Of a stretch of DNA of 64,000 nucleotides, positions 21,061-32,264 are shown in pieces. The notes beneath the pieces are model-generated. The model was not told where the DNA came from and did no database searches. It was given only the letters and a program-made list of their open reading frames with translations. The stretch covers positions 14,708,133 to 14,772,132 of the forward strand of contig OY743187.1 of the NCBI GenBank assembly GCA_963555705.1, given 5' to 3'. This DNA is from Ligustrum vulgare (lineage: Eukaryota > Streptophyta > Magnoliopsida > Lamiales > Oleaceae). Position numbers and translations under genes: made by a program. Position 1 is the stretch's first letter; each line of letters opens with the position of its first letter.

Positions 21061-21978
21061 TCTAACAATACTCTATTAGGTGGGTTACGATCAACTTTCA
21101 CGGACCGCAGGTTCGGCTCTAGAGGTTTCATGACTTAAGGTAGCCTGCATCTCATTCATTGGCTGGCTAACCCAAACAATTGGCACCCCACACATTTATG
21201 GGTGGAATGTAAGGGAAATATCTGCAATATGATCATATCAATTAGAGCACTACATGATACAGTAGACCAACCGCCTAGCTGTTGTCGACCTGTCACGCCG
21301 AATTGAGAGATAAGCATTCTAACTACGTGACATTCTCCCCATTCAAATTCGCTCACGCCCTCATAGTGAGAAGTGAGCTTCGCAGCAACATGCATTTCTC
21401 TATTGCAAAAATAATAGATGGCATCATCTCCTCATTGACGAGCATCCACACGGTGCTCCCTTGCACACTTGCCCGCAGTAACTCGCACATACTGCCTCTG
21501 ACACCGATCTTCGTCATTTAGCCCCATAAGTATTGGTTCTTTGGTGAACGACCTCCAAACCGCAGCGCCTTTATCAAATGTCGGAACACATGCCCAATCT
21601 TTCTCGTTGGGCCATGCAATATGTGGTCATAGTTATCTTTCTCGTTGGGCCATGCAATATGTGCTCCAAGAAACAAATTGAAAGACACTGACACAATCGT
21701 GCAATGCTTGCCCAGCACACCCATATTCCTCATACTTCTTCGTGTTTCTCATGCTTGCTGACAAGGTCCGTGCCCCCAAAGTTTTTTCTCCATAAGAACT
21801 CATGTTATTGATCTCCCATAACATTAACAACATATTTGAGCGGTGCTGCTCCAATACCAAGTCGAGAGTAAGGAAAAAGCTTGCTTATTTTACCTCTTAA
21901 TTGTAAAGATATATACAAGAATATTACAAGGGTTTACACTCTAGTCCCAAACGTCTAATATTCTCCTACATTGGTACA

Positions 21979-23070
21979 GTATTAAATAAAAACAGCATCA
22001 AGAATCATAGCAAAATGAACCAAAGCTATCGTTCATCAAGGCAAAGTAGTCCGGATATAATCCAATAGACACAACAGGGTGGTTAAAATTACTTTCCTTG
22101 TAGTTGTAGCCTATGTCCATGCAGAAAACAGTCTGACCATTATGCCTCAGTCATGTCCAATTCTAGTTTAGTTGTGTCTAGTATGCCGAAAATGAACACA
22201 ACTGTTCATACACTAAACAATATTTCAACCCCAAATAAATTTAAAACCCGAATCTATTTTCACCATAGGAGAACTTTAAATGTATAAAGTACAAATTCCA
22301 TAATAAAATGAAACACACTGGCCAGCCCCAAAATCCTTTTGCGTAAGACAAACAATTTTTGTTTCCAACTAAATTTCCAAAACGTCAGAAATTATGTTTT
22401 CCCCAAGCAAAGCAGAAAACAACCGTTTCCCACTCCGATCATAGATATTTCTACTATAAAAGAATTTAGACCCCCCAAACCTGGATGGAATATAACTATT
22501 GTTCATATCAACAACTATCCCCTACTTCAATGTTTAATAAAGCCTGCCATGTTTTTGATGTTTTCAATAATCTCTGACCAACCTCCTTGCTTCCGAGCCT
22601 CAAAATATCAAATGCTAATGATCAACTGTATTTCAGCCATTGCCTCACGGTCCCGACAAAGAGCAAGGCAGAAGCACAGTCTGAGAGTACTATAGAAGGT
22701 TACTACTAAAAAATGTCCCCAATCCCAAAAGTGTTCAAATTAAAACTTTTTGCAGAAAAACTATAACCTAACACGATGCAACTAAAAATTCAAGGCTCTA
22801 TAAGTACTATAGCATTAGTCCATTGCAACCTCAGAATTCCGGTTTCTGCAAAGGGAAGAGAAATGCTAAACTTTTTTCTGTTTCTTCCCATAAATCCACT
22901 TCAGTTAAACCCGGCACGTGCATTTTCCCAAAACTCAATACATAAAAATCATATGCGATTCAATTAGGAAACTGGACAAACATAAAACTCAATAGAAATT
23001 AACTTTAACTCAAAACTAATCACCATAAATTAAATTCTTATAACCCATAATTTCATGATTAATTAACCAC
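21979..23070 (-). other. 5' part of intron 1 of the CNOT10-like gene
   Basis: Ordinary AT-rich sequence. No recognisable gene or element was seen between the old Copia element and exon 1. Confidence 0.5.
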
Positions 23071-23283
23071 CTTCGGATCGTCCTCTTTCCTCTGCAAGAG
23101 CTGATTCAAGACTCTCACACAGTCCACGTACTTCCCCGCTTGGAAGAGCAAGCCGGCCTCTTTAGCAAGCCCAGCGGCTATTGACAGAGAACCATCGTCC
23201 TCTGATAGAGCCACTGCCGCCGAATGCAAAGCATCGGTACTCGCAATCGGCAATGACGAAGAAGTTGAATAACTTGAATCCAT

Positions 23284-23627
23284 TAACGCAGAGATCGATT
23301 TAATTATCTCCTAAATGCACAAAAAAGCCCCAGCTTCTTTCACTCAAAAACTTCACTCGGGTTTTACGACTAAACCCTAAGATATATACATATATATGAA
23401 TACAAGAACGGAAAATCAATGTAAATGTACACAAATATGACACACACACACACACACTGATTGCGATGGTCGATTTCTTTGAGCAAAAGATTACAGAGAC
23501 AGAATGAATACAAGAACGGAAAATCAATGTAAATGTACACAAATATGACACACACACACACTGATTGCGATGGTCGATTTCTTTGAGCAAAAGATTACAG
23601 AGAGAAAATCTTTAGATAGAATGTGTG
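23284..23627 (-). promoter_or_regulatory. Remaining 5' flank and leader of the CNOT10-like gene, with a 108-bp tandem duplication
   Basis: A 108-bp unit beginning GAATACAAGAACGG occurs at 23398-23505 and again at 23506-23605. Each contains an (AC)n run, longer in the first copy, and GATTGCGATGGTCG. Only about 345 bases separate the start codon from the edge of the Mutator-like element, so the original distal promoter is displaced. No clear TATA box was identified. Confidence 0.55.
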
Positions 23628-24169
23628 AGAAATTAGTGGCCAATAGTCCGATCGTCCGACCCATTTTTCAAAATACTCTTTGACCCATTTGTAAATTAAA
23701 AAAAAAAAAGCGAAATAGATTTATTATTTACAAAGTCCAAAATATCCTTATAACTTATTCAAAAGAGTCCGGCTCCTCACCATTTGTATTGTTCGGTCCG
23801 ACGAAATTTCTCCTCTCCATAGAATAGTTCGGTCGTTGCAAAGAAGAAGAACTTCACTCCGAATTGTTCAAGATTCAAACTTTAGACAAGGTTAGATTAC
23901 ATTTTTAACTTTGATTCCTAGATTTATAGCTTGAAGTTTGAAATTTTTCTTATGAAAATCGAGTTTTTTTGGGTTCATAGAAGAATTTTTCTTGATCCAC
24001 CATTGTTGGAGCTTGAGATTTGTGAAGAAAATGAAGTACCGACCGTCATTTCCGTTAACAAAAGGTCCGGTAGGACCAAAATGGAAAAAGGTCCGGCATG
24101 ACCATTTTCAAAAATGGTCCGGCCATTTTTGAAAATTAAATTTTAAATTTGTAAATAATTATTTTATTT

Positions 24170-25180
24170 TTAATATTATTCATTTATTACAAAAATAATT
24201 TCATTACTAAATATAATTAGAATTAACAAATGGCTAATTATGATTTCATAATTGTAACAAAAATTTAATAATTTCATAATAATTAGAAGTAAGATATGTA
24301 ATTATAATTTCATAATGCAAATAAGAAATTTATTAATAATATCAAAATAAATATAATTATAATAATTAAATATTGTTGATAAAAAATTATTAATATTTTT
24401 CATAATAATTAGAAATAATAAATATGAACTATAATTTCATAAATGTAAAAATATATATTATAGTTTCATAACATTAATAATTATAATTACACAACTTTAA
24501 TAAATAAAAAAATAATACAATAATAATTAATATTGTTTATATATAAACCATAATAATAAAAATAATAATAATAAAGTTTTTGACGACATCTTTTTTTACA
24601 TTATAAATAAATTATAAAATTCTAAATAATTTTTTTATTCTTAATATTATTTATATTTATTACAAAAAAAAAATTCATTACTAAATATAATTAGAATTAA
24701 CAAATGGCTAACTATGATTTCATAATTGTAACAAAAATTTAATAATTTCACAATGTTGGAAAATGTAATTATAATGTCATAATTTGTTAATAATAATTAC
24801 AAATAAGATATGTAATTACAATTTCATAATTTCTTAATAAAAATGAATTAATAATTTCACAATAATTAGAAATAAGATATGTAATTATAATTTCATCATG
24901 CAAATAAGAAATTTATTAATAATATCAAAATAAATATTAAATATAATTATAATAATTAAATATTGTTGATAAAAAATTATTAATATTTTTCATAATAATT
25001 AGAAATAATAAATATGAACTATAATTTCATAAATGTAAAAATATATACAATAGTTTCATAACATTAATAATTATAATTATAATTACACAACTTTAATAAA
25101 AAAAAAAATAATACAATAATAATTAATAATGTTTATATATAAACCATAATAATAAAAAATAATAATAATAAAGTTTTTCC
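24170..25180. repeat. Tandem duplication in the left arm of the Mutator-like element
   Basis: The AT-rich block ending at the run of AATAATAATAAAGTTTTT near 24580 is repeated almost unchanged to about 25180. Both copies share ATTGTTGATAAAAAATTATT and TATATATAAACCATAATAAT. The unit is roughly 550-590 bp. Confidence 0.65.
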
Positions 25181-25265
25181 TGTAATGTTTAATTTTCCTA
25201 CTTGTTCATTTTTACGTGCGGTAGTTTACAATGTAGAATGGTTAAATATTGCGACATACTTTTTT
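24590..25265 (+). repeat. Left inner inverted repeat of the Mutator-like element
   Basis: Contains ACATTATAAATAAATTATAA near 24600 and ACGTGCGGTAGTTTACAATG near 25215. Both occur inverted at 32265-32640. It directly precedes the protease gene, so it may hold its promoter. Confidence 0.7.
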
Positions 25266-26410
25266 GAACTTTGATTTTAACATTTGAAATTATTGCAGAA
25301 TGGAGTATGCTATTGGTCTTGAACTGAGAGGGCTTCCGACTAAAGTTTCCCAGTACAGGGAAAATGAATTCGACGAAGTTCTAAAGACTCTTGATGAGTA
25401 TCATCAAGATATCTTGAAGCAATCATTCCTATGGCAATTCAAGGAATTGACCAAGATGCAATTTTCGGCTCAGATTATAGATTCTCTGGTACTTCGACTT
25501 CTGAAGCCAGTAGACGGTGGTGCATATAGTTTTTGCTTCGGGGATTACAAGATAGTCACATTCTCGAGGTTTGAGTTTTCCCTCATCACGGGATTAAAGT
25601 GTGATCGCGAAACGAAAAAAACGCCCGAATTACGTTCAAAATCGAGGCTTCATCTGAAATACTTTGAAGAACAAAGGGCCATTTATAGGGAGGAGCTCTT
25701 GAATACTATAAAGACTTGTCCCGATATGTTGGACAAATTGAAATTATGAATGGTCTATATTCTTGAGAGCTTCGTGAAGGGCAAGCAAGCAAAGAATGGT
25801 ATCGACTTATATGGTTTGGAACTTGTTGATGATATTGAAGCCTTCACCAACTATCCATGGGGGTCTATAATTTATGTCGATGCCGTTAACATATTTAAGA
25901 AAACTCATTCGATGCCCAAGGTGAATAAGGGCCCCCGGAAGTATGATGCGTACGGCTTCCCTTTTGCTCTGCAGGTAATAATTTTAAACTTTTCATTTTG
26001 AATTAGTTTATTATGTTTTTCATCGTCATAATAATTTTAAGTTTCACAGATATGGGCATATGAGGTAATTCCCGCCTTAGGTGACAGGTGGGCAGTTAAG
26101 ACAGGGACGCGATTTCTTCGGATGTTAAATTGGATAGCAACGGAGGCGCCAACTTCTAGGAAGCTTTCGGCTATCCTCGATGATCCTGACGTGAGCGTTT
26201 ATAAATTATTATTAATGTAATATAATATTTGACACATGATTTATAAATTGTTTGAATGTTAATATATTAGCTCGAAGTCCTTCATGCGTTGACGGCTTCG
26301 ACCGTAGAGGAGGAGCTGGACTACATGCGTGGACTGGTATGTAATGTAATTTTAGATTGTTATTTTACCTTTTGGTTTAAATAATTAATCTTCACTTTTG
26401 TTATATCTAG

Positions 26411-27388
26411 GATCAACGCAGTCCAGTACGAGACATGTCCCCGCCGCTCATGAGATCTGATTCACCGGGGGCATCTCGCGGACCTTTACGCTCCTCCACT
26501 CCTCCGGTATGTTCATGGATTCAATAAGCTATAATATTTTACTAGGGGTTAGTTTATTTCTTATTATATTATTTGGAATTTATAATTTGAATTTGATATG
26601 TTTTTGAGTTGAGAATTATTTTTGGAGCAGACGGTGATATGGGAGTATTATTGAGTTGTGGTTGGTGTTTTGAATTGTCGTTGTTGAGTGGTTGAATGTT
26701 TTTGCTTTATTATGACATTTTGATGTCCCTTTATAGGGTGACTAAGTCCAATTTTAAGAGGAGACTCTGTCGAAAATTTTGTAGAATCTTAAATAAACAA
26801 TATTCGACATTTAATTTCCACTTTTGTTATATCTAGGATCAACGCAGTCCAATAGGAGACATGTCCCCGCCGCTCATGAGATCCCATTCACCGGGGGCAT
26901 CTCGCAGACCTTTACGCTCCCCCACTCTCCGGGTATGTTAATGGATTCAATAAGCTATAATATTTTACTGGGGGTTAGTTTATTTCCTATTATATTATTT
27001 GGAGTTTATAATTTGAATTTGATATGTTTTTGAGTTGAGAATTATTTTTGGAGCAGTCGGTGATATAGGAGTATTATTGAGTTGTGGTTGGTGTTTTGAA
27101 TTGTCGTTGTTGAGTGGTTGAATGTTTTTGCTTTATTATGATATTTTGATGTCCCTTTATAGGGTGACTAAGTCCAATTTTAAGAGGAGACCCTGTCGAA
27201 AATTTTGTAGAATCTTAAATAAACAATATTCGACATTTAATTTCCACTTTTGTTATATCTAGGATCAACGCAATCCAATACGAGACATGTCCCCGCCGCT
27301 CATGAGATCCCATTCACCGGGGGCATCTCGCAGACCTTTACACTCCCCCACTCCCCCGGTATGTTAATGGATTCAGTTTTCAATAAAC
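26411..27388 (+). repeat. Three tandem copies of a 426-bp exon-plus-intron unit
   Basis: A 96-bp exon starting GATCAACGCA begins at 26411, 26837 and 27263, exactly 426 bases apart. Each copy keeps an ATATCTAG acceptor before it and a GTATGTT donor after it, and each is 32 codons without a stop. The third unit lacks most of the intron. Confidence 0.9.
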
Positions 27389-27724
27389 TATAGTATTTTA
27401 ATGATCACATTTACATGTTATAATATTTGAGTTAAATAGTCAATTGTCATTTTTGTTTTCAGCGCCCAGTACCTCACATTGATGATTTGTTTGAGCGTCT
27501 GGTGGGGGTCATTCATGATGAAATGCATGCCCTTGGGGATGAGCTTCGAGGTAAGGTCGACGCCTTCGAAGTGAAGGTCGACGCCCTCGGAGGTAAGGTC
27601 GACGCCCTTAGGGATGAGCTCCGAGATGGGCATAGAGCCTCATATATGATGCCAGAGCATGATGAGCTGGATGATATGATAGCTCGGATGACAGAGCAAG
27701 ATCTCTACGGGGTGCCGACTGAGG

Positions 27725-28080
27725 GGGTGCCTCGTGTGGAGGAGGAGGTGCCTCGGGGGGCGGAGGAGGAGGAGGTGCCTCGGGAGGCGGAGGAGGAGGT
27801 GACTCGGGGGGCGGAGGAGGTGGTGCCTCGAGAGCCGGAGGAGGAGGTGACTTGGGGGGCAGAGGAGGTGGTACCTCGGGGGGCGGAGGAGGAGGTGCCT
27901 CGAGTGGAGGAGAAGGTGCATCGGGAGGCGGAGGAGGAGGAGGTGCCTCGGGAGGCAGAGGAGGAGGTGACTCGGGGGGCGGAGGAGGTGGTGCCTCGAG
28001 AGCCGGAGGAGGAGGTGACTCGGGGGGAGGAGGAGGTGGTGCCTCGGGGGGCGGAGGAGGAGGTGCCTCGGGTGTCGGAA
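27725..28080 (+). repeat. Coding minisatellite in the Ulp1-like gene
   Basis: GC-rich repeats built on GTGCCTCGGGAGGCGGAGGAG encode acidic blocks such as EEEVPREAEEEVTRGAEEV. A larger unit of about 180 bp recurs (compare 27752-27900 with 27932-28070). The frame stays open throughout. Confidence 0.8.
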
Positions 28081-29465
28081 GTGCCGGAGGATGAGTCGAC
28101 TGAGCGGCTGACGGATATGGTCGAGAAGAGGGGACGGAAACGTACTGTCGAGGTGAAGGAGCAGATTATAAGTAAGAGGACAAGACAATCCTCACAGCAT
28201 GTTCTTTCTCCCTTCACGGCCAAGGCGAAGAAGAGGACATTCGTGGACGGCACTTATGTCAACTTATTCCGTGAAGTCGATCCGACGAAGCAAAAGGTGT
28301 TCGATATGTGGTACTCTCAACTTAAGTCGAAGTAAGTTTGTTATCTACTTGTTTATTTATTTCTTAACTGTAAAAATGATTATATATGAATCTCTAATTA
28401 TTTATTCATTCAGGTTTCGCTTCGCTATTGGGAAGACAACAATATCGGATGCCAAAGATTGGTTCGCAATAGTCCTCAGAAGCGGAGCTTGGCTTGCCGA
28501 CGATGTGAGTGCATAATCGTAATTATGTGAACTCGCTATATTATTTGTTGATTAAATATTATTTAATTCGCTTATATTTTATGTTGTAGCATGTTGATCT
28601 TGCGATGGAGTTGCTGCGCGATCGGGCTAGTAGGTACCCGAAATCGTTCGGCTTTCCCGGACGAGTGATCTTGTGTTGCGGCTTTAAAAATGTTGTCGAC
28701 ATTGAGTACTCAATGTTCGAAAGCAACCCTACCTCGTACGTGTTGCCAGATTACATGTTGGACTACTTGGTAGGGGCAGAGCCCGTGTGTGGCCAGTCGT
28801 GGACGGGTTGTACACACATCTATATTCCGGTGATCGGGAACTCGCACATCATTGCTGTTGAGGTCGTGTTCGCCGAATCGAAAATGTATGTGTACAACTC
28901 CGAACATGGTTGTTTCACAGAGACCCAGCTCCAAGAAACTCTGATGCCCTTGGCATTCATTGTTCCTCTAATGGTTAAGCGTGCTGGAATTCATGTCGAT
29001 GATGTACTAGCCATTGAGAGGATCAAGGGGATTTCCAAACAAGGTGTCAGGTGAATTTTCTTATACTCGTATTCTAGTATTTAATTAAATTCTTAACTAT
29101 ATTCATTTATTTCACTAATGTTTTTTTTTAACTTACAGTGGAGATTGCGGGATTTTTGCAATAAAATATATTGAGTTCTTGAGCATCGGACGAGATGTCA
29201 AGATGATCAATCAAGAACATCTACAGAAGTGGAGAATAAAGTTGGCTACTGATTTATTTACCTACAATTGTGATCCATAAGATTTAGAAATGTAAAAATA
29301 TAGTTTTTATATGTAATTGTGTATATATATTTATTTGTCAATTTTTTTATTACCGTCAATTTATTTATTATAGTTTTTATTTGTCAGTTTCTTTAGTTGA
29401 ATAAATTGCCTCACAAGTATAGATAACAATATATTTTTTGGAACAAAAAAATAGTATATATATAA

Positions 29466-29685
29466 ACCCTATACCCTAAACCCCAAACCCCAAAATAGAA
29501 AACTATACCCTAAACCCCTAATCCCAAAATAGAAAACTATACCCTAAACCCCAAAATAGAAAACTATACCCCAAACCCCAAAATAGAAAACTATACCCTA
29601 AACCCCTATCCCCAAAATAGAAAACTATACCCTAAACCCCAAACCCCAAACCCCAAAATAGAAAACTATACCCTAAACCCTAAAA
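29466..29685. repeat. Telomere-like minisatellite between the convergent MULE genes
   Basis: Units of about 27-41 bp combine CCCTAAACCCCAAA with ATAGAAAACTATA. CCCTAAA, the plant telomere heptamer, occurs seven times (for example at 29474, 29508, 29542). It lies between the stop codons of the protease and transposase genes. Confidence 0.8.
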
Positions 29686-29825
29686 TATCTTTTTTTTCCC
29701 CAAGAAACATTTATCATCTTTCACCGTTTAATAAGCCATTCACGAACTTTATTAACATAGACAAAATAAGATAATTTATTATCAACAACACTACAATTAC
29801 AGTAAAAGTTTTAATAGTGATAAAA

Positions 29826-32153
29826 TTAATTATTCAAGGGAATCTGACTAGTACAAGTTTGGCGAGTATGACCGACTGCGCCGCACCTGCCGCACTTTCG
29901 CGGTCTGGGAAACTCTCCAGTAGATGGTATTCTAGACGTACGTACACATCCAGGAGTACGTCTTCGGACATTCGGTGGCAGTAAATTATCAAGCGGGAGC
30001 AAGTGTTCGGGAAGTTCCCACTCACCCTCATTTGGTAGAGGAAATATAGTTTCAGCATATGCTTCTCTCCAAAAAGCAATCGTATAGTACTCAGTTGATA
30101 ATGACTGTGGTGAAAAGCCCCTATGTCTAGCAACTGCAACTGCATGAGCGCATGGAAAGCGCTCAAGCTGAAACTGTTTACACGTGCACGTGTTCTCATT
30201 CAAGTCCACAACATAACCAACATTACGTCCGCATACAACGTTGAATCTAAACTGATCCAGTGGCTCCACGCCCAACCTTCTAGTCAGGTCTAATGTCTTG
30301 AAGAGTTTGGTTTCCATGGCAGGGGTGAGATAAGATGTGCATGAGTGAGATTCCTCGCGTCTATCGTGAAACCAAACCTGTAACTTCTCCCTAATGTTCT
30401 CAATCATTGCCAGAATTGGTAACTCTCGATCCTTCTTAAATAATGCATTCAAAGACTCCACATTATTTGACGTCATCATATTGTATCGACGTCCTGGAAA
30501 TTGACACCGTGCCCAATGTTGAATCCCCAATTTATCTATTAAGTACTCCGAGGCTTTCTCACTCTTGTTATTTATTTCAATCATGAACTTATTATAATCT
30601 TCAAAAGTGTAAGCCTCTGCCGCTCTCTTAAACAAGGCAACGATCCCAGTACCACGGTACGTCGTCTTCAAATTTCCTTGTATATGGTACATGCAATAAC
30701 CGTGGTGTGCCTCGGGAAAAACTTCAACTATACCATTTATGATAGAATTTTCGCGATAAGTTATAAAAGCAAGCTCATGGACATCTCCAATTACTTCCCT
30801 CAACTTTGAGAAAAACCAATTCATCGCTAGATCATTTTCGCTATCCACTATGCCGAACGCAAGAGGGTATATTTGAATGTTGGCATCTTGACATGTAGCA
30901 ATAATTAACTTCCCTTCATATCTAGCTTTCAATGTTGTACCATCAACTAGAATTAGAGGTCGCATCGATCTTCTAAATCCATTTATACATTGTCCAAGAG
31001 CCATGAAAAAATACTTGAAGCGATTGTCATCATCAGCCTCAATAAAGAATGTTGAACCAGGATTAGTTCTCGACATGTTATGACAATACCTGGCTAATTT
31101 CGCATAACTTTCCTCGGGTGAACCCATTAAATCCTCTAACGCACATTCTCTAGCCTTCCAGGCCTTCTGGTAGCTCATGGTCACCCCAAAATCTCTCTGC
31201 ACATCGTTAATGATGTCTCTGGGTCTGTAAATAGTCCTTGGGTCATCAAACTTATGCATTATCTGTCGTCCTATAAACCATGAACGAGCTTGTCTGTGAT
31301 CATTTCGACGAATGCCCACTTGACAAGTATGCTCTCGTGCATACTTGCGAACTACGAAGAATTGATTTGTGTCCATCCTCGTTGCTCGCAGACGCCAACT
31401 ACAATTATCATCTACACAGACAATTGTGTAGGTACTCCTGTCTGACTTCTTCACTTTAAACTCAAAATTGTGCTTAAGTGCAATACTGTGCACCGCTTCT
31501 TGGAGATTTTGCTTGGTATTAAATAATTGCTGGACTTCCAAATCTTCATCATCTGGAACCACACGTGAACAATTAGTCGATCGTGAACTTGGCCCAGCCT
31601 GTGAGTTCTCGAAGTGCTCATGTTGACGTCTGGATAAATTAATCAGATCATTGTTTGTAAATGGAATGTCCTCCTGATTGTCTCCGACTACATCGTGACC
31701 TCTATGGGTGATAAGAGGAACTGTATCAGGGATAACATCATCATCCTCACGAACTATTTCTAATGTGTCCCAAATATCATTCACATTCTGATCCCCACCA
31801 TCGAATTCTTCATTCTGATTATCGGGGGTATTCTTTCGTACTAAAGTTACACATAGAGGAATAGCTTCCTTTTTATTCGCCTCAATTAACCACGTAATTT
31901 GCACATCAGAAGTAACAAACAAGGGTGGCAATGCAACAGTAGAATTAGAGTTATATAGAAATCCAAATTTCATATCATATTCAGATGGATTAACTTCGAG
32001 TTGATCTTGTAGTTTGCTGTACATGTCTCTAAATGACATACCTGGAATTAACAAAATTACAGAAATGTTTTGATCACTTGTATATTTCCATGACCATCGC
32101 AGATTTTCATCAACCACGAATTCACCAAAATAAGAAACTGGTATGAAAGCCAT
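29826..32153 (-). CDS. MuDR-type (MULE) transposase
   Basis: One open frame of 775 residues. Residues 1 to about 100 resemble the PB1-like N-terminus of MuDR proteins. About 205-280 is the Mutator DNA-binding domain (FNTKQNLQEAVHSIALKHNF, then CSWRLRATRM and HTCQ). The MULE catalytic domain starts near LVDGTTLKARYEGK (about residue 402), with FGIVDSENDLAMNWFF following. The next conserved block reads FITYRENSI at about 466, where the family normally has SDR, so the second catalytic aspartate is replaced by tyrosine (codon TAT). A SWIM zinc finger (CTCKQF, then CAHAVAV) is at about 656-668, and a CCHC knuckle (CGRCGAVGHTRQTC) is near the end. It would bind element ends and cut DNA, but the missing aspartate predicts loss of catalysis. 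Start chosen at the first ATG, just inside the right inverted repeat. Confidence 0.88.
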   Translation of the reverse strand: MAFIPVSYFGEFVVDENLRWSWKYTSDQNISVILLIPGMSFRDMYSKLQDQLEVNPSEYDMKFGFLYNSNSTVALPPLFVTSDVQITWLIEANKKEAIPLCVTLVRKNTPDNQNEEFDGGDQNVNDIWDTLEIVREDDDVIPDTVPLITHRGHDVVGDNQEDIPFTNNDLINLSRRQHEHFENSQAGPSSRSTNCSRVVPDDEDLEVQQLFNTKQNLQEAVHSIALKHNFEFKVKKSDRSTYTIVCVDDNCSWRLRATRMDTNQFFVVRKYAREHTCQVGIRRNDHRQARSWFIGRQIMHKFDDPRTIYRPRDIINDVQRDFGVTMSYQKAWKARECALEDLMGSPEESYAKLARYCHNMSRTNPGSTFFIEADDDNRFKYFFMALGQCINGFRRSMRPLILVDGTTLKARYEGKLIIATCQDANIQIYPLAFGIVDSENDLAMNWFFSKLREVIGDVHELAFITYRENSIINGIVEVFPEAHHGYCMYHIQGNLKTTYRGTGIVALFKRAAEAYTFEDYNKFMIEINNKSEKASEYLIDKLGIQHWARCQFPGRRYNMMTSNNVESLNALFKKDRELPILAMIENIREKLQVWFHDRREESHSCTSYLTPAMETKLFKTLDLTRRLGVEPLDQFRFNVVCGRNVGYVVDLNENTCTCKQFQLERFPCAHAVAVARHRGFSPQSLSTEYYTIAFWREAYAETIFPLPNEGEWELPEHLLPLDNLLPPNVRRRTPGCVRTSRIPSTGEFPRPRKCGRCGAVGHTRQTCTSQIPLNN

Positions 32154-32264
32154 ATCTGCATTAATTAAAAATAATAAAATTTCAAAACAACAATTTAGGA
32201 AAATCAGAGTAACTGATAAAAAATAATTATAAAAAAATAGTTGTCGGGCCGTAGCCTCGGTCCG

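Larger units (their letters stand above)
16563..21978 (-). mobile_element. Old, degenerate Copia element with short LTRs, interrupted by another element
   Basis: Similar blocks of about 118 bp lie at 16563-16680 and 21860-21978 (both with GTCGAGAGTAAGG, ATATATACAAGAATATTA and CTACATTGGTA). Just inside the right block the minus strand reads TGGTATTGGAGC, a slightly mutated methionine-tRNA primer site, so the element runs right to left. RT and RNase H pieces on the minus strand agree. The inverted-LTR element at 17516-20639 splits its RT domain. I found no clean target duplication. Much of 21060-21840 is probably gag or integrase remnant but too decayed to read. Confidence 0.7.
3975..23283 (-). 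pseudogene. CCR4-NOT complex subunit 10-like gene (TPR protein), six exons, broken in the last exon
   Basis: The spliced reading matches plant CNOT10, a TPR scaffold subunit of the cytoplasmic CCR4-NOT deadenylase. Exons, in transcription order: 23071-23283 (start MDSSYSTSSS, including LAKEAGLLFQAGKYVDCVRVL), 15545-15631 (VLHNIAIAENIRDG), 13684-13857, 13509-13595 (AVIWFHLHDYAK), 8116-8187 (LRICLLLLDVSL) and 3975-5686. All five junctions have GT and AG, and exons 1-5 are whole codons joined in phase. Intron 1 (7.4 kb) holds nested retroelements and intron 4 holds an intact Copia. The last exon has two single-base deletions and lacks about 60 codons, so no full-length product can be read. The gene may be a recent pseudogene, a decaying duplicate, or partly a victim of homopolymer errors in assembly. 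Family assignment is strong; functional status is open. CNOT10 is the likely symbol, left blank because the copy is broken. Confidence 0.85.
25300..29280 (+). pseudogene. Captured Ulp1/SUMO protease-like (peptidase C48) gene, DUF1985 N-terminus, one nonsense codon
   Basis: Exons by GT-AG and phase: 25300-25974, 26050-26190, 26271-26336, 26411-26506 with repeat copies 26837-26932 and 27263-27358, 27463-28331, 28414-28504, 28590-29050, 29139-29280. Exon 1 resembles the plant DUF1985 domain (FSRFEFSLITGLKC). The middle exon encodes a low-complexity EEEVPRGAEE array. The last two exons form the C48 domain: SHIIAVEV holds the histidine, VYNSEHG takes the place of the usual VYDS aspartate, and SGDCGIFAIKYIEF holds the nucleophile cysteine. 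Ulp1 enzymes cut SUMO from proteins. Defects: exon 1 has an in-frame TGA at 25747, where TGG would continue the frame into MVYILESF, and the acid residue is N. All other junctions keep phase. Such genes travel in MULEs; host function is unproven. Confidence 0.8.

Noticed and set aside
24170..25180. AT-rich repeats considered as a CRISPR-like or satellite array
   Set aside because: Only two long copies with no regular spacers; they are a duplication within the MULE arm.
27640..28253. Long serine- or histidine/leucine-rich ORFs on the minus strand and a glycine-rich one on plus
   Set aside because: They are other frames of the GC-rich coding minisatellite of the Ulp1-like gene.
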